A stretch of 64,000 nucleotides of DNA. It comes from Pseudomonas lalkuanensis (GTDB taxonomy: Bacteria > Pseudomonadota > Gammaproteobacteria > Pseudomonadales > Pseudomonadaceae). The DNA lies in NCBI RefSeq assembly GCF_008807375.1, contig NZ_CP043311.1, positions 1,158,001-1,222,000 on the forward strand, given 5' to 3'. The notes beneath the pieces were generated by a model. That model was not told where the DNA came from. It saw only the letters and a program-made list of their open reading frames with translations, and searched no databases. Made by a program: the position numbers and the translations under genes. Shown one piece after another: positions 1 through 10,103 of the stretch (positions are counted from its first letter, which is position 1; every line of letters begins with the position of its first letter).

Positions 1-388
1 CGGTGAGGCCGCCGTAGTCGACCCAGAACTCGCGCATGGCCAGGTAGCTCTTGTCCGGCTCGCGGCCGTTGTTGCGCTGGCCGGCGTCGGCTTCGATATC
101 GCTGGATTCCAGGGTGTCGGTTTCGACGATGTCGGTGGCGGTGACCGCCTGGCCCATGGCGAAGGCGCTCCACTGCCCGCGCTCGCCGTAGACCCAGGGG
201 CGCAGGTCGAGACCGATACCGTTCACGTCGCCACCATCGCGGGTACCGAGGTCGCGGTCGTCTTCCGATTGGGCGGTGATCTTCACGTCCAGCCCGAAGT
301 TCTTGCCGTCGGGTTCGGCAGCGTGGGCGATGCTTGCGGCCAGCAGCGACAGGCCGAGGCCTGCCTTGATCCAGGGGGTCTTGTTCAT
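1..388 (-). CDS. algE: Alginate export porin AlgE, N-terminal part (cut by window start)
   Basis: AlgE is the outer-membrane beta-barrel through which alginate leaves the cell. About 129 residues are visible from the ATG at 388. The first ~23 residues form a signal peptide ending in IAHA, followed by [40 protein letters not shown] and [17 protein letters not shown], which match the N-terminal strands of P. aeruginosa AlgE closely. The gene lies 62 bp after algK on the same strand, as in the canonical operon. The rest of the barrel lies outside the window. Confidence 0.95.
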   Translation of the reverse strand, partial: MNKTPWIKAGLGLSLLAASIAHAAEPDGKNFGLDVKITAQSEDDRDLGTRDGGDVNGIGLDLRPWVYGERGQWSAFAMGQAVTATDIVETDTLESSDIEADAGQRNNGREPDKSYLAMREFWVDYGGLT

Positions 389-450
389 GTGCGTTTCATC
401 TCTCTCGTTCCGCGAGCCCCGCTTTTCGCGCTGGAGCTGCGGATGGGAAT

Positions 451-1812
451 TCAAAGGCTGCTCATCTGGGTGCCTGGAACCGCGGCGCCGCGGGCTGCGC
501 GTTCTTCACGCAGCAGTTGCTCGGCGCGCGCGCGGTCGGCCGGTGGCAGTTGCTGCGCCACCTGCTGTGCCAGTTCCTGGGCCTGCGGCGTGTTCTTGGG
601 CAGGGCCAGCTGGCTGAAGACGTAGGCATTGACCAGGTTGCGCTGGACGCCCTTGCCCTGGACGTACATCTGGCCGAGGGCGAAGTCGGCGTTGATCTGG
701 CCGTTGCGGGCGGCACTCAGCAGCCGCTCGAGGGCCTTCTGCGGATCGATTTCTCCCAGGTAGCCGCGCAGGTAGATCTGCCCCAGCAGGTAATTGGCGC
801 GGGGTTCGCTCGGCGCGGCGTTCAGCAGGTGCTCCTCGGCCTTCTTCGGGTCCAGCGGCACCAGCTTGCCTTCGTAGTAGAGGCGTCCCAGCAGCAGTTC
901 GGCCTGGGGGAGGGACGCGGCGCGGCCTTTCTCCAGATAACCCAGCAGCTGTTCGGTATCGCCCTGGCCCGGGTAGTCGTAGAGCAGCTTGGCCAGGCTG
1001 ACCCAGGCGGCGGGGTAGGTGGGCGCCACGGCTTCCAGGAGCTCCTTGGCCTTGCCGTCGTCCGGCTTGCCAAGGTCGGCGTCGGCCAGCACGTTGGCCA
1101 CCGAGTCCACGCGCTGGGCCGGAATGCGCCCGGTGCGGTAGCCGGCCATCATCTGCTCCAGCAGCTTCTGCTGGGCATCGGCGTTGCCCTGCTTCTGGTA
1201 GACGGTGGCCAGTTCGACGTAGCAGACATCGGCCTGGGCCAGGTTGCGGGTGCAGATCTGTTCGATCTCGCCCAGGTGCTGATCGTAGGTGCCCTGGGTG
1301 CGATAGAAGAGGATCTGCGCCAGCTCGGCCTGGGTGTGGCCCTCGGCACGCCACTTGGCGATGCGCGCCGGCACGTTCACCTCGGGGAAGTCCTGCGGGT
1401 ACTGCAGGTAGAGCATCACCAGCGGCAGCAGGCTGCTTTCTTCTCCGGCGGCGAAGGACTCTTCCAGCAGCTGCGCGGTCTCGCGGCGCTCGGCCGGGCT
1501 CAGCTCGGCCTTGCGTGCCAGCAGCTTGCCCAGGCGCGCCTTGGCGCGGGGCGACTGGTCCATGGCCTGGCGATAGGTCTGCTCGGCCTTGGCGAGCTGT
1601 TCAGGGTCGCCGCTGGCCACCTGCAGGTCGGCCAGGCCGACAGCAGCGTCGGCATAGCCGAGATCGGCCAACTGGCGGAAGTTCTGCTCGGCGGTGGCGT
1701 TGTCACCGCTCTTCAGGGCTTCGCGGGCGAGGCGCTCGTCGGGCAGGCCGGCGCAGCCGGCCAGGGCGACGGCGGCGGCCAGCAGCAGAACGGGAGTAGC
1801 GTGATGGGCCAT
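451..1812 (-). CDS. algK: Alginate biosynthesis lipoprotein AlgK
   Basis: AlgK is an outer-membrane lipoprotein scaffold that helps place AlgE and links it to the synthase complex. The 453-residue product starts with a lipoprotein signal and a lipobox LAGC (Cys about residue 20). The remainder is helical TPR/Sel1-like repeats, for example [15 protein letters not shown] and [15 protein letters not shown] near the C-terminus. Length is close to P. aeruginosa AlgK (about 475). It begins 13 bp after alg44 and is followed by algE, so it is cotranscribed from the algD promoter. Confidence 0.95.
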   Translation of the reverse strand: MAHHATPVLLLAAAVALAGCAGLPDERLAREALKSGDNATAEQNFRQLADLGYADAAVGLADLQVASGDPEQLAKAEQTYRQAMDQSPRAKARLGKLLARKAELSPAERRETAQLLEESFAAGEESSLLPLVMLYLQYPQDFPEVNVPARIAKWRAEGHTQAELAQILFYRTQGTYDQHLGEIEQICTRNLAQADVCYVELATVYQKQGNADAQQKLLEQMMAGYRTGRIPAQRVDSVANVLADADLGKPDDGKAKELLEAVAPTYPAAWVSLAKLLYDYPGQGDTEQLLGYLEKGRAASLPQAELLLGRLYYEGKLVPLDPKKAEEHLLNAAPSEPRANYLLGQIYLRGYLGEIDPQKALERLLSAARNGQINADFALGQMYVQGKGVQRNLVNAYVFSQLALPKNTPQAQELAQQVAQQLPPADRARAEQLLREERAARGAAVPGTQMSSL

Positions 1813-1825
1813 GGCGGTGCCCTCC

Positions 1826-2986
1826 TCAGAAACCTGTCGCCAGGGCGCGATCGATCAGCCAGTCGAGGGACGGGCCGCGATCGACGCTGACTTCCACCGG
1901 CTGGCCGGCGAGGGTGCTGGGCAGCGGCTCGTCGGGCTGGATGGTGGCGCGGATGTCAGCGGACATGCTGCCGTCGTGCAGGTTGCTGCTGAGGATCTTG
2001 CCGTGGCGTACCTGGTCCTCGCCGGCCACCTGGAAGGTGACGCGGGCGCCGGGCCTGGCCTGGGCGATGTTGCGGAACGGGAAGCGCGCCTGGACGGTGG
2101 CCTGGGTGTCCTGGGGGACCAGTTCGAAGATCACGTCGCCCTTGCTGGCGAACTGGCCGTCGGCCACGAGCTGGCGGGCGATCTTGCAGTTGCAGGGGCT
2201 GGTGAGGGTGCCCTTCATCTGCTTGCCGAAGAGTTCTTCGACGTTCTTCGGGGTGAGCTGGTCGTCGGTCAGGTGGCCCTTGAGCATCTCCAGCATGGTG
2301 GCGCTGAAGGAAGCGATGGGGGCGCCTTTCTCCACGCTGGCATCGGCGCTCACCAGACTCTGCACGGTGCCTTCACGGGGCATGGTGACCTGCATGGACG
2401 GCACCGCCACCATGGCCGAATCGGCATGGGTGACGAAGTACAGGCCGTACAGCGAATTGAGGATGTAGCCGAAGGCACCGACCCCGACGACGAAGATGCC
2501 GGCACTGAGGCCGACCGCCTTCAGGCGCGCCAGCGGACCCATGCCGCCGCCCGCGCCGCCCTTGCGCGGCTTGGTGAAGTTCTCGCGCTGCAGGGTGTTG
2601 AGCAGGTCGCCGGCGCTGACCAGTTCGCCGGAAAGATGGGCACTGATCAGGTAGCGCAGGGTGGCGATATCGCGCGGCTGCAGGTTGTGGAAGACGCAGC
2701 CGACGCGCTCGTTGCGCGCATCCACGGCACGCACCTGGAACTCGATGTCCAGGCCGAGGCTGAGGCCGTCGATCTGGAACATCAGGCGGCCCTTGTGGTG
2801 GTCTCCGATGGTGGAGCCGGAGCGCCCGCCGGTGAAGGCGAAGCCGCCGGCGGAGACGTCCAGCAGCGACGCTTCGAAGCGTTCGCCGCGAGCGATATAG
2901 CGGACTTTGCCGGGGATCTTCACCCGCGCGTGCTGGCGCTGGGCTTCGGATTCATGCACCACATTGAGATTGACGGCTGTATTCAT
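1826..2986 (-). CDS. alg44: Alginate polymerization protein Alg44 (PilZ c-di-GMP receptor)
   Basis: Alg44 is the inner-membrane co-polymerase that activates Alg8 when its PilZ domain binds c-di-GMP. The PilZ signature is complete: RQHAR at residues 17-21 and DVSAGG at 43-48. One membrane segment follows at about 150-175, then a periplasmic HlyD/MFP-like domain. I chose the ATG at 2986 (MNTAVNLNVVHESEAQRQHAR, as in P. aeruginosa), giving 386 residues. An upstream GTG at 3019 overlapping the alg8 stop would add 11 unsupported residues. It lies between alg8 and algK. Confidence 0.95.
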   Translation of the reverse strand: MNTAVNLNVVHESEAQRQHARVKIPGKVRYIARGERFEASLLDVSAGGFAFTGGRSGSTIGDHHKGRLMFQIDGLSLGLDIEFQVRAVDARNERVGCVFHNLQPRDIATLRYLISAHLSGELVSAGDLLNTLQRENFTKPRKGGAGGGMGPLARLKAVGLSAGIFVVGVGAFGYILNSLYGLYFVTHADSAMVAVPSMQVTMPREGTVQSLVSADASVEKGAPIASFSATMLEMLKGHLTDDQLTPKNVEELFGKQMKGTLTSPCNCKIARQLVADGQFASKGDVIFELVPQDTQATVQARFPFRNIAQARPGARVTFQVAGEDQVRHGKILSSNLHDGSMSADIRATIQPDEPLPSTLAGQPVEVSVDRGPSLDWLIDRALATGF

Positions 2987-3015
2987 GGCTTCGATTCCTG
3001 TCAGGTTCCTTGTGC

Positions 3016-4497
3016 TCACACGATCGCCAGCAGCGTGGCGATGAATACGCTTGTTGCGGAGAAGGTCATGGCGCGTGAGGACCAGGTGTTGAACCAGCGC
3101 GAGAAGCTGGCGAGGTCACGGTTGAGCTTGGTGTTCTGGCGGGTCCAGGACTGCTGGTCGAGGCGGAAGAAGACGTAGATCTTCACCAGGGCCCCGACGA
3201 TCTGGTTGTAATAGAGGATCAGCGGGTAGGCCGGCCCGATCCGGTGCCCGGTTATGCTGAGCAGCAGGGTCAGGACGAAGCGGGTGAGGCCGATCCACAG
3301 CAGGTACACCAGCAGGTAGGCGATGCTGTACTTCAGGCTGGCGATGATGGCCACGGCCAGGCCCAGCAGGCAGGTCCACATCGACGCGCGCTGGTCGGCG
3401 AGCACCACGGTGGTGAACCAGCCGAGGCGGCGCGGGCCCAGTGCCAGGGCACGGGAGTTCTGCCGCAGGTTGTTGCCGTACCAGCGGAACATCAGCTTGC
3501 GGCTGGCCTTGATGAAGCTCTTCTCCGGCGGGTGCTCGACCGTGTTGATCGCCGCATCCGGCACGTAGAAGGTGTCGTAACCCAGGCGCATCAGGCTGTA
3601 CCAGCTGGACTTGTCGTCACCGGTGAGGAACTGGAAACGCCCCAGGCGCCAGTGGTCCAGGTGATCGCTTTCCACGTCGGCGATGAAGTCCGGATCGGTC
3701 ACCACGCTGGCACGGAACACCGACATCCGCCCGGTCATGGTCAGCACGCGCTTGGACAGCGCCATGGAGCACATGTTGAGGTGGCGCTGGGCGAAGCGCA
3801 GCTTGTGCCACTCGCTCATGATGTAGCTGCCGCGCACCTCGCAGAACTCGTTGGTGGTCAGGCCGCCGACATTCGGGAAGAGCTTGAACCAGGGCACGGT
3901 CTTCCTCACCACGCCTTCAGCCAGCACGGTGTCGCCGTCGATCACAGCCACCACCGCATTGGCGTCCGGCAGTTGCCGGGAGATGGCGCGGAAGCCATAG
4001 GCCAGGCCATCGCGCTTGCCGGTTCCGGGAATGCGCACGAAGTCCAGCTTGACCCGCGGCGGCGGTGCCAGCTTGGTCCAGAGGTTCTTCACCAGCAGCT
4101 CATCGGACAGCTCGACGATGGAGCAGACCACGGTGGTCGGGTAGCCGCAGTCGATGGCTTCCTGGATCACCGAGCGGTAGACCATGGCGGTGGTCAGGGC
4201 CTCGATGCGGAAGCTCGTCACCATGAGGAACACATGGGACGGGTCCGCCGCGTTGCCGAGCTTGGCCAGGCGCCGCTTGTACCAGGGGTAGACGAAGTAG
4301 AGGAACAGCGTGCCGCGCGCGAAGTGCAGGGCGCCCATGGAGTAGCGCCAGATGCCCACGGCCCCGATCAGCAGCAGGAAATGCTTGGAATCGGGATCGA
4401 AGACGGACTTGGGCAGTGCCAGTGCCAGCAGCATCAGCGCGATGAGGTAGAACAGCCAGCCCGAGGCTTCGAGCAGGCCACCTTTGATTTTTTCCAT
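3016..4497 (-). CDS. alg8: Alginate polymerase glycosyltransferase Alg8
   Basis: Alg8 is the inner-membrane GT2-family glycosyltransferase that polymerises GDP-mannuronate into polymannuronate. The 493-residue protein has N-terminal membrane segments (about 10-55), the catalytic loop with [11 protein letters not shown], the acceptor/QxxRW-like region [14 protein letters not shown], and C-terminal membrane segments. Large blocks such as [21 protein letters not shown] are nearly identical to P. aeruginosa Alg8 (494 residues). The start at 4497 ([14 protein letters not shown]) was chosen by that match; the frame stays open to 4587 but the extension is not Alg8-like. Confidence 0.96.
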   Translation of the reverse strand: MEKIKGGLLEASGWLFYLIALMLLALALPKSVFDPDSKHFLLLIGAVGIWRYSMGALHFARGTLFLYFVYPWYKRRLAKLGNAADPSHVFLMVTSFRIEALTTAMVYRSVIQEAIDCGYPTTVVCSIVELSDELLVKNLWTKLAPPPRVKLDFVRIPGTGKRDGLAYGFRAISRQLPDANAVVAVIDGDTVLAEGVVRKTVPWFKLFPNVGGLTTNEFCEVRGSYIMSEWHKLRFAQRHLNMCSMALSKRVLTMTGRMSVFRASVVTDPDFIADVESDHLDHWRLGRFQFLTGDDKSSWYSLMRLGYDTFYVPDAAINTVEHPPEKSFIKASRKLMFRWYGNNLRQNSRALALGPRRLGWFTTVVLADQRASMWTCLLGLAVAIIASLKYSIAYLLVYLLWIGLTRFVLTLLLSITGHRIGPAYPLILYYNQIVGALVKIYVFFRLDQQSWTRQNTKLNRDLASFSRWFNTWSSRAMTFSATSVFIATLLAIV

Positions 4498-4564
4498 TGG
4501 GATGATCGTCCTGTACTGGTCGTTCTGGGCCTGCCTCCTCCCGCAACGGGAGGAGGCAGGGCGC

Positions 4565-5875
4565 TTACCAGCAGATACCCTCGGCATTGCCTTGGGTGCC
4601 CTTGGGCATGAAGCCCACCAGGTCGATTACCTGCTTGCCGGCGGGAGCCTGTTGCGCCAGCGGGGCGAACAGCTCGTCGCGGTTGCCCAGGACGATGATG
4701 TCGGCCTTGTCCACCACGGCGTCGAAGTTGCTGTTGAGCAGCGAGGACACGTGGGGGATCTTCGACTCGATGTAGTCCTTGTTGGCGCCGTAGACACGGG
4801 CGTACTCGACGTTGCGGTCGTAGATGCTGAGGTCGTAACCCTTGCCGATCAGCATCTCGGCCAGCTCCACCAGCGGGCTTTCGCGCAGGTCGTCGGTACC
4901 GGCCTTGAACGACAGCCCGAGCAGGGCGACGCGGCGCTTGTCATGGCCGGCGATGATGTCGAAGGCCTTCTGCACCTGGCCGGCGTTGCTGCGCATCAGT
5001 GAGCCGATCAGCGGGGAGTCCACGTCCAGGGAGGTGGCGCGGTAGTTCAGCGCGCGCACGTCCTTGGGCAGGCAGGAGCCGCCGAAGGCGAAGCCCGGGC
5101 GCATGTAGTACTTGGACAGATTGAGCTTGTGGTCCTGGCAGACCACGTCCATCACTTCACGACCATCGACGCCGACGGCCTTGGCGATGTTGCCGATCTC
5201 GTTGGCGAAGGTGACCTTGGCCGCGTGCCAGACGTTGCAGGTGTACTTGATCATCTCGGCCACTTCGATGTCCTTGCGGATGATCGGGGCGTCGAGTTCG
5301 CGGTACAGGGTTTCCAGAACGTCGCCGGCGGCCTTGTCCAGTTCGCCGATAACGGTCATGGGCGGGTAGTCGTAGTCCTTGATCGCGGTGCTCTCGCGCA
5401 GGAACTCGGGGTTCACGGCGACGCCGAAGTCCACGCCGGCCTTCTTGCCCGAGCAGTCTTCGATGATCGGGATCACCACGTTCTTCACGGTGCCCGGCAG
5501 CACGGTGCTGCGTACGACCACGGTGTGGCGTTCGGCCTTGTCGCGCAGGGCGAAGCCGATTTCGCGGCAGACGCCTTCGATGTAATCCAGCGACAGGTCG
5601 CCGTTCTTCTTGCTCGGGGTGCCGACGCAGATGAAGGACACCTGGGTATCGCGAACGGCACCGGCGACATCGGTCGTACCGCGCAGGCGGCCCGTCTTCA
5701 CGCCCTGTTGCAGAAGTTCTTCAAGGCCCGGCTCGACAATTGGCGATTTGCCACTGTTGATCAGGTCTATTTTGGTCTGAGAGACATCGACACCGATAAC
5801 TTCATGACCACGAGCAGAGAGGCAGCCGGCGCACACTGCACCAACATAGCCCAAACCAAAGATGCTGATTCGCAT
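4565..5875 (-). CDS. algD: GDP-mannose 6-dehydrogenase AlgD
   Basis: AlgD oxidises GDP-mannose to GDP-mannuronate, the committed step of alginate synthesis. The 436-residue product equals the usual length. It begins [14 protein letters not shown] (NAD-binding GxGxxG), and has the catalytic-Cys segment [16 protein letters not shown] and the C-terminal [22 protein letters not shown]. The ATG at 5875 is preceded by GAGGT at good spacing; a GTG three codons upstream is less likely. It is the first gene of the operon, behind a leader of about 450 nt and an AlgU promoter. Confidence 0.97.
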   Translation of the reverse strand: MRISIFGLGYVGAVCAGCLSARGHEVIGVDVSQTKIDLINSGKSPIVEPGLEELLQQGVKTGRLRGTTDVAGAVRDTQVSFICVGTPSKKNGDLSLDYIEGVCREIGFALRDKAERHTVVVRSTVLPGTVKNVVIPIIEDCSGKKAGVDFGVAVNPEFLRESTAIKDYDYPPMTVIGELDKAAGDVLETLYRELDAPIIRKDIEVAEMIKYTCNVWHAAKVTFANEIGNIAKAVGVDGREVMDVVCQDHKLNLSKYYMRPGFAFGGSCLPKDVRALNYRATSLDVDSPLIGSLMRSNAGQVQKAFDIIAGHDKRRVALLGLSFKAGTDDLRESPLVELAEMLIGKGYDLSIYDRNVEYARVYGANKDYIESKIPHVSSLLNSNFDAVVDKADIIVLGNRDELFAPLAQQAPAGKQVIDLVGFMPKGTQGNAEGICW

Positions 5876-6332
5876 CGTATTCACCTCGTCCTTTCAGCAC
5901 GCTGTTTAATATGTGACGTAAGTGTCACTTCCGTTTGCACCGTTATGTCGCAAATGCAACTTTGCAGTGCACAGGCATGATTAATACCGGACGCCAAATT
6001 TAGGGCGCCTGAACTGGGTATGTGGTATTGCTTACCCGGGTAGAGTCCTGAGCTGATCACCGCGAAGGCTCTGGCTCGTTGGTTTTGTCCAGTAGGTCGA
6101 GTTTGTTGCGCTTCTCCTTAATAAACTTCTTTGGTTTTCACCAGATAAAAACTATCCCTCGGCTTTACGCCGATAGTTATCCAGGCAGTTTTAATTCACA
6201 CAGAAATATCGTGTGAGGAATTTAGGTGTCGGGGGTATGAGTATCTGCGTTTTCGGATAGTTCCTACCGTTCGTCCCCGGTTTGCTTTATTGCGGAATCG
6301 TGACTGCGCATGATTCCGTCCTGACGGAATGC
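5876..6332 (-). other. algD 5' leader region
   Basis: About 450 nt lie between the predicted AlgU start site and the algD ATG, with no credible ORF. Long untranslated algD leaders are known in P. aeruginosa. This stretch holds an AlgR box (6266-6275) and a near-palindrome GTGAC-N6-GTCAC at 5913-5928, about 40 bp before algD. The latter resembles a CRP/Vfr site but its half-site spacing is wrong for one, so no regulator is assigned. Confidence 0.5.
6266..6275 (+). promoter_or_regulatory. AlgR-binding box upstream of algD
   Basis: The sequence ACCGTTCGTC is an exact copy of the AlgR core recognition sequence described for P. aeruginosa algD. It lies about 50 bp downstream of the predicted AlgU start site and about 390 bp before the algD ATG. 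Function is inferred from the match and the context. Confidence 0.6.
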
Positions 6333-6360
6333 TCAGAGTTTTGCGGTTCTAAAAAAGTTC
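6333..6360 (-). promoter_or_regulatory. AlgU/sigma-22 promoter of the alginate operon
   Basis: On the minus strand the -35 element is GAACTT (6360-6355) and the -10 element is TCTGA (6337-6333), separated by exactly 17 bp. This equals the AlgU (RpoE-like) consensus GAACTT-N16/17-TCTGA at every defined base. Transcription would start near 6326 and give a leader of about 450 nt before algD. Confidence 0.85.
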
Positions 6361-6401
6361 CTGATAGTGCAAATTGCATTTTTTTCATGATTGCATTTTG
6401 C

Positions 6402-6500
6402 AAGTTGGCCACTACTCGAAGTTAAGTTGGCCAGTATCTGAAACTCAGTTTTGAAGGCCAAATGATCTTGAAGTGATATTGGATTCCGGATTTGAAGGCC
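6402..6500. repeat. Repeated GGCC-centred motifs upstream of the algD promoter
   Basis: AAGTTGGCCA occurs at 6402-6411 and again at 6424-6433 (22-bp period, two helical turns). TTTGAAGGCC occurs at 6451-6460 and 6491-6500 (40-bp period). They lie 40-140 bp upstream of the AlgU promoter, where alginate activators such as AmrZ or AlgB might bind. The helical spacing suggests a cooperative binding array, but I cannot match the motif to a named regulator. Confidence 0.4.
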
Positions 6501-6677
6501 GGATATGCGGAACATATGTGCCAGGTTGGGCCGGTGATCGCTGCTGGCGGGAGGAGAGTCATTTGTCGATTGCTGATGGGGCGGTGAATCGACAGGTGGG
6601 CACCGGGAATTGTCGTGTGTTCCAGGTGTCGTGGGTTGGTATGGGTGGCAGACCACGCATGCGCCCCCCAAAAAACG

Positions 6678-6703
6678 AAAACCCCGCCGTTCGGCGGGGT
6701 TTT
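6678..6703 (-). terminator. Rho-independent terminator after yaaA
   Basis: A 9-bp perfect stem, ACCCCGCCG / CGGCGGGGT, with a 2-nt loop is flanked by A and T runs on both sides. It lies just past the yaaA stop and probably also insulates the algD regulatory region. Confidence 0.85.
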
Positions 6704-6709
6704 CTCATT

Positions 6710-7489
6710 TCACTCCTGCGGTTCGTCGCGCAGGAATACCAGACTGTCCGGTTTGGAGTGCTCCACCGAGTAGCGGTAGCCCTGGTAGTTGAAGTCCTTG
6801 AGGCCTTGCGGGTCCTGCAGGCGCTCCTTGATCACGTAGCGGGCCATCAGGCCGCGGGCCTTCTTGGCGTAGAAGCTGATGATCTTGTACTGGCCGTTCT
6901 TCAGGTCCTTGAACTCGGTGTCGATGATGCGGGCGTTCAGCGCCTTGCGCTTCACCGAGCTGAAGTATTCGTTGGAGGCCAGGTTGAGCAGGATGTCGTC
7001 GCCCTGGGCCGCCAGGGCGTCGTTCAGCCAGCCGCTGATGCGATCACCCCAGAAGGCGTAGAGGTCCTTGCCACGGGCGTTGGCCAGCTTGGTGCCCATT
7101 TCCAGGCGGTAGGGCTGCATGAGGTCCAGCGGGCGCAGCAGGCCATAGAGGCCGGAGAGCATGCGCAGGTGCTGCTGGGCGAAGTCGAAGTCGGCTTCGC
7201 TGAAGTCTTCGGCGTTGAGGCCGGTGTAGACGTCACCCTTGAAGGCCAGCAGGGCCTGCTTGGCGTTGTCGGGGGTGAAATCCGGGTGCCAGCTGCCGTA
7301 GCGCGCGGCGTTCAGGCCGGCGAGCTTGTCGGACAGGTGCATCAGCTCGGCGATCTGCGCGGGGCTGAGGTCACGCAGTTGCTGGATCAGTTCCTGGGCA
7401 TGGTCGAGGAACTCCGGCTGGGTGAAGCGCGAAGTGGCCGGCGGGGTCTCGTAGTCCAGGGTCTTGGCAGGGGAAATCACCAACAGCAT
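6710..7489 (-). CDS. yaaA: Peroxide stress protein YaaA
   Basis: This 259-residue protein of the YaaA/DUF328 family is linked in E. coli to lower free iron and less oxidative DNA damage under peroxide. Family hallmarks are the N-terminus [14 protein letters not shown] and the segments [21 protein letters not shown] and ASNEYFSSV. Length equals the family norm (about 258). It is a single-gene unit with a terminator immediately downstream. Cytoplasmic; no signal or membrane segment. Confidence 0.95.
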   Translation of the reverse strand: MLLVISPAKTLDYETPPATSRFTQPEFLDHAQELIQQLRDLSPAQIAELMHLSDKLAGLNAARYGSWHPDFTPDNAKQALLAFKGDVYTGLNAEDFSEADFDFAQQHLRMLSGLYGLLRPLDLMQPYRLEMGTKLANARGKDLYAFWGDRISGWLNDALAAQGDDILLNLASNEYFSSVKRKALNARIIDTEFKDLKNGQYKIISFYAKKARGLMARYVIKERLQDPQGLKDFNYQGYRYSVEHSKPDSLVFLRDEPQE

Positions 7490-7907
7490 CGAATCGTCTC
7501 CTTCGGGAACGGGGCGATTCTAGGGATTTGTGTTGGTTGGCTCCACCTATCCCGCCGATAGGCAGGCTGGATTCAGGAACGGGATGACCGCCCAGGGTGG
7601 AAAAATCGGGGAATTTCGGGGGAGGGGACTTTCGACTTTAACGGGCAACCCCCTACGCGCCAAGGGGTTTTTGTCGCACTGTGAAAAAAGACTCGTACAG
7701 GCAAAAAAGTTCTTTTTTCTGTCATCCCGAATGGAGTAAAAAAAATACAGACCGCCGAACCCTGCAGACAGGTGGCGGCCATAGGCCCTCACCTTGTTGG
7801 CTCCATCCTCTACCCGGCATGACCCGGAGCGGGGAGGTCGGCGGTCCCCCGCGGCGGAGCGCCTGTCTGGCATTCCGTCGCCTGGCCCTATAAGAAGGTG
7901 ACCGAGT
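7490..7907. other. Non-coding gap between yaaA and the PhoH-like gene
   Basis: This 418-bp divergent gap must hold both promoters. I see no convincing ORF. Visible structure: a terminator-like hairpin AACCCC/GGGGTT followed by T5 (7647-7672, plus strand); an A/T-rich inverted repeat, ACAG-GC-A6-GTTC-T6-CTGT (7697-7722); and GTTGGCTCCA repeated at 7536-7545 and 7796-7805. The hairpin far from any plus-strand stop could end a small transcript, but nothing else supports an RNA gene. Confidence 0.3.
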
Positions 7908-9299
7908 ATGGATGACCACGGACGCTCCCGCCCTACCGCTCCAACCTTGTACGCGCTCGACACCAACGTCCTGATCCACGATCCCAACGCCTTGTTCAAC
8001 TTCCAGGAACACCACGTGGCCATTCCGATGACCGTGCTGGAGGAACTGGACAAGCTCAAGACCGGCAAACAGGGCGTTGCCGCTGAATGCAGGCAGGCCA
8101 TCCGTAACATCGACAAGATCCTCAGTGGTGCCACCCCCGAGGAAGTGGAGCACGGTGTACCCATCCAGCGAGAGAAGAGCGGCCCTTGCGGCTTTCTCTC
8201 GATTCTCATGAGCAAGCGCGCAGCTCCGATCACCTGGCTGCCCGAAGACCTCAACGACAACAAGATCATCAACCAGCTGGTGGAACTGAAGAGCCGCAAG
8301 CCGGGGATGGCCGTGGTGCTGGTGACCAAGGACATCAACATGCGCCTGAAGGCGCGAGCCTGCGGGATCGACTCGGAGGACTACCACACCGACCAATTGG
8401 TGGACGACGTCTCCCTGCTGTCCCGTGGCTACCACGATATGCCGGGTTCATTCTGGGACCGCGTGAGCACGGTGGAGACGCGCCAGGACCATGGTCGCAC
8501 CTGGCACCGGGTACAGCTCACCGACAACCTTCCTGCCGTGCACGTCAACGAGTTCATCGTCGACGAGCAGGGTTTCGTCGGCTGGATCAAGGGCATCAAG
8601 GCCGATGAGCTGCTGATCCTCGACCTGCATCAGGAACCGCTGCTGCACCAGGAAGCCTGGGGCCTGCGTCCGCGGGACGTTTACCAGGCGCTGGCGCTCT
8701 ACGCGCTGCTGGATCCGGATATCCACCTGGTCAACCTCAGTGGCGCGGCGGGTTCGGGCAAGACCATCCTGGCGCTGGCCGCGGCCATCGAGCAGACCAT
8801 GGTCAGCAAGCGCTACCGCCGTATCATCGCCACCCGCAGCGTGCAGGGGCTGGACCAGGAGATCGGTTTCCTGCCCGGTACCGAGGCGGAGAAGATGGAA
8901 CCCTGGCTGGGGGCGATCACCGACAACCTGGAAGCCCTGCACATGGATGACGAGAACACCCATGGAAGCGTCGACTACATCCTCAGCAAGGTGCCGCTGC
9001 AGTTCAAATCCCTGAACTACATCCGCGGCCGCAGCTTCCAGCAGAGCCTGATCATCATCGACGAATGCCAGAACCTGACGCCGCACCAGATGAAAACCAT
9101 CATCACCCGCGCCGGTACTGGCTCCAAGGTGATCTGCCTGGGCAACCTGGCGCAGATCGACACTCCCTACCTTTCCGCGCCGAGTTCCGGCCTGACCTAC
9201 CTGACCGAACGCTTCAAGGACTTCCCCCACGGCGTGCACATCACCCTTCAGGGCGTGCCGCGTTCCGTGCTGGCCGAGTTCGCCGAAGCCCATATGTGA
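7908..9299 (+). CDS. PIN-PhoH family ATPase
   Basis: This 463-residue protein fuses an N-terminal PIN nuclease-like domain (about 14-150, with ALDTNVLIHD, an EE pair at 45-46 and KDINMRLKA) to a C-terminal PhoH-type P-loop ATPase. Walker A GAAGSGKT is at 279-286 and Walker B LIIIDECQNL near residue 372. PhoH2-type PIN-PhoH proteins have been described as RNA helicase/ribonucleases in other bacteria; function in Pseudomonas is open. It is upstream of moaC by 81 bp and probably independently transcribed. Confidence 0.9.
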   Translation: MDDHGRSRPTAPTLYALDTNVLIHDPNALFNFQEHHVAIPMTVLEELDKLKTGKQGVAAECRQAIRNIDKILSGATPEEVEHGVPIQREKSGPCGFLSILMSKRAAPITWLPEDLNDNKIINQLVELKSRKPGMAVVLVTKDINMRLKARACGIDSEDYHTDQLVDDVSLLSRGYHDMPGSFWDRVSTVETRQDHGRTWHRVQLTDNLPAVHVNEFIVDEQGFVGWIKGIKADELLILDLHQEPLLHQEAWGLRPRDVYQALALYALLDPDIHLVNLSGAAGSGKTILALAAAIEQTMVSKRYRRIIATRSVQGLDQEIGFLPGTEAEKMEPWLGAITDNLEALHMDDENTHGSVDYILSKVPLQFKSLNYIRGRSFQQSLIIIDECQNLTPHQMKTIITRAGTGSKVICLGNLAQIDTPYLSAPSSGLTYLTERFKDFPHGVHITLQGVPRSVLAEFAEAHM

Positions 9300-9380
9300 C
9301 CTCAGTATCCCGCCGGGCGGCAGCTGCCGCCCGGTGCGGGTTTCTGTATACAATCTGTCTCCTGTCCAAGGAGACGTGCA

Positions 9381-9851
9381 GTGCTTACCCATCTCGATTC
9401 CCAAGGCCGCGCCAACATGGTCGACGTCACCGACAAGGCGGTGACCTCCCGTGAAGCGACGGCTGAAGCCCGTGTGCGCATGCGCCCGGAAACCCTCGCC
9501 ATGATCCAGGCCGGCGGCCACCCCAAGGGCGATGTGTTCGCCGTGGCGCGCATCGCCGGCATCCAGGCGGCGAAGAAGACCTCCGATCTCATTCCCCTGT
9601 GTCACCCGCTGATGCTCACCAGCGTCAAGGTAGAGCTGGAGGCGGAAGGGGATGACTGCGTGCGCATCGTCGCCCGCTGCAAGCTGGCCGGGCAGACCGG
9701 CGTGGAGATGGAGGCGCTGACCGCCGCCAGCGTCGCCGCCCTGACCCTCTACGACATGTGCAAGGCGGTGGATCGCGGCATGACCATCGAAAACGTACGC
9801 CTGCTGGAAAAGCTGGGCGGCAAGAGCGGCCACTACCAGGCCGGGGAGTAA
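9381..9851 (+). CDS. moaC: Cyclic pyranopterin monophosphate synthase MoaC
   Basis: MoaC acts with MoaA to make cyclic pyranopterin monophosphate, the first molybdenum-cofactor intermediate. The 156-residue product shows [28 protein letters not shown] and [25 protein letters not shown], which are family hallmarks. The start is a GTG at 9381 behind AAGGAGA; no nearer ATG fits. It overlaps or abuts moaD, forming a moaCDE operon. No moaA lies in the window. Confidence 0.96.
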   Translation: MLTHLDSQGRANMVDVTDKAVTSREATAEARVRMRPETLAMIQAGGHPKGDVFAVARIAGIQAAKKTSDLIPLCHPLMLTSVKVELEAEGDDCVRIVARCKLAGQTGVEMEALTAASVAALTLYDMCKAVDRGMTIENVRLLEKLGGKSGHYQAGE

Positions 9852-9853
9852 TG

Positions 9854-10102
9854 ATGATTCGCGTGCAGTATTTCGCCCGTTACCGTGAAGCGCTCGGCAT
9901 TGAAGGCGAGCAGCTCAGCTGGGACTCGGCGTTCGCGAAACTGGATGACCTGCGCCAGCACCTGCTGGCCCGTGGCGGCGTGTGGGAAGTGCTCGCCGAA
10001 CAGAACCTGATGTGCGCCCGCAACCAGGAGCTGTGCAGCCTGGACGAGGCCCTCGCCGATGGCGACGAAGTCGCCTTCTTCCCCACGGTCACAGGAGGCT
10101 GA
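9854..10102 (+). CDS. moaD: Molybdopterin synthase small subunit MoaD
   Basis: MoaD is the ubiquitin-fold sulfur carrier of molybdopterin synthase. The 82-residue product ends in the required Gly-Gly (FFPTVTGG) and has the beta-grasp start MIRVQYFARYREALG. The moaC stop overlaps ATGATG; I chose the second ATG (9854) because GGGGAG then has better spacing, but 9851 would add only one Met. It is followed one base later by moaE. Confidence 0.94.
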   Translation: MIRVQYFARYREALGIEGEQLSWDSAFAKLDDLRQHLLARGGVWEVLAEQNLMCARNQELCSLDEALADGDEVAFFPTVTGG

Positions 10103-10103
10103 G

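Noticed and set aside
5912..5928. Vfr/CRP site before algD
   Set aside because: TGTGA is present but the second half is displaced by 2 bp from the TGTGA-N6-TCACA layout.
6333..6671. A 112-codon minus-strand frame upstream of algD
   Set aside because: It covers the AlgU promoter and the repeat array, has no SD and an unusual composition. The stretch is better explained as regulatory DNA.
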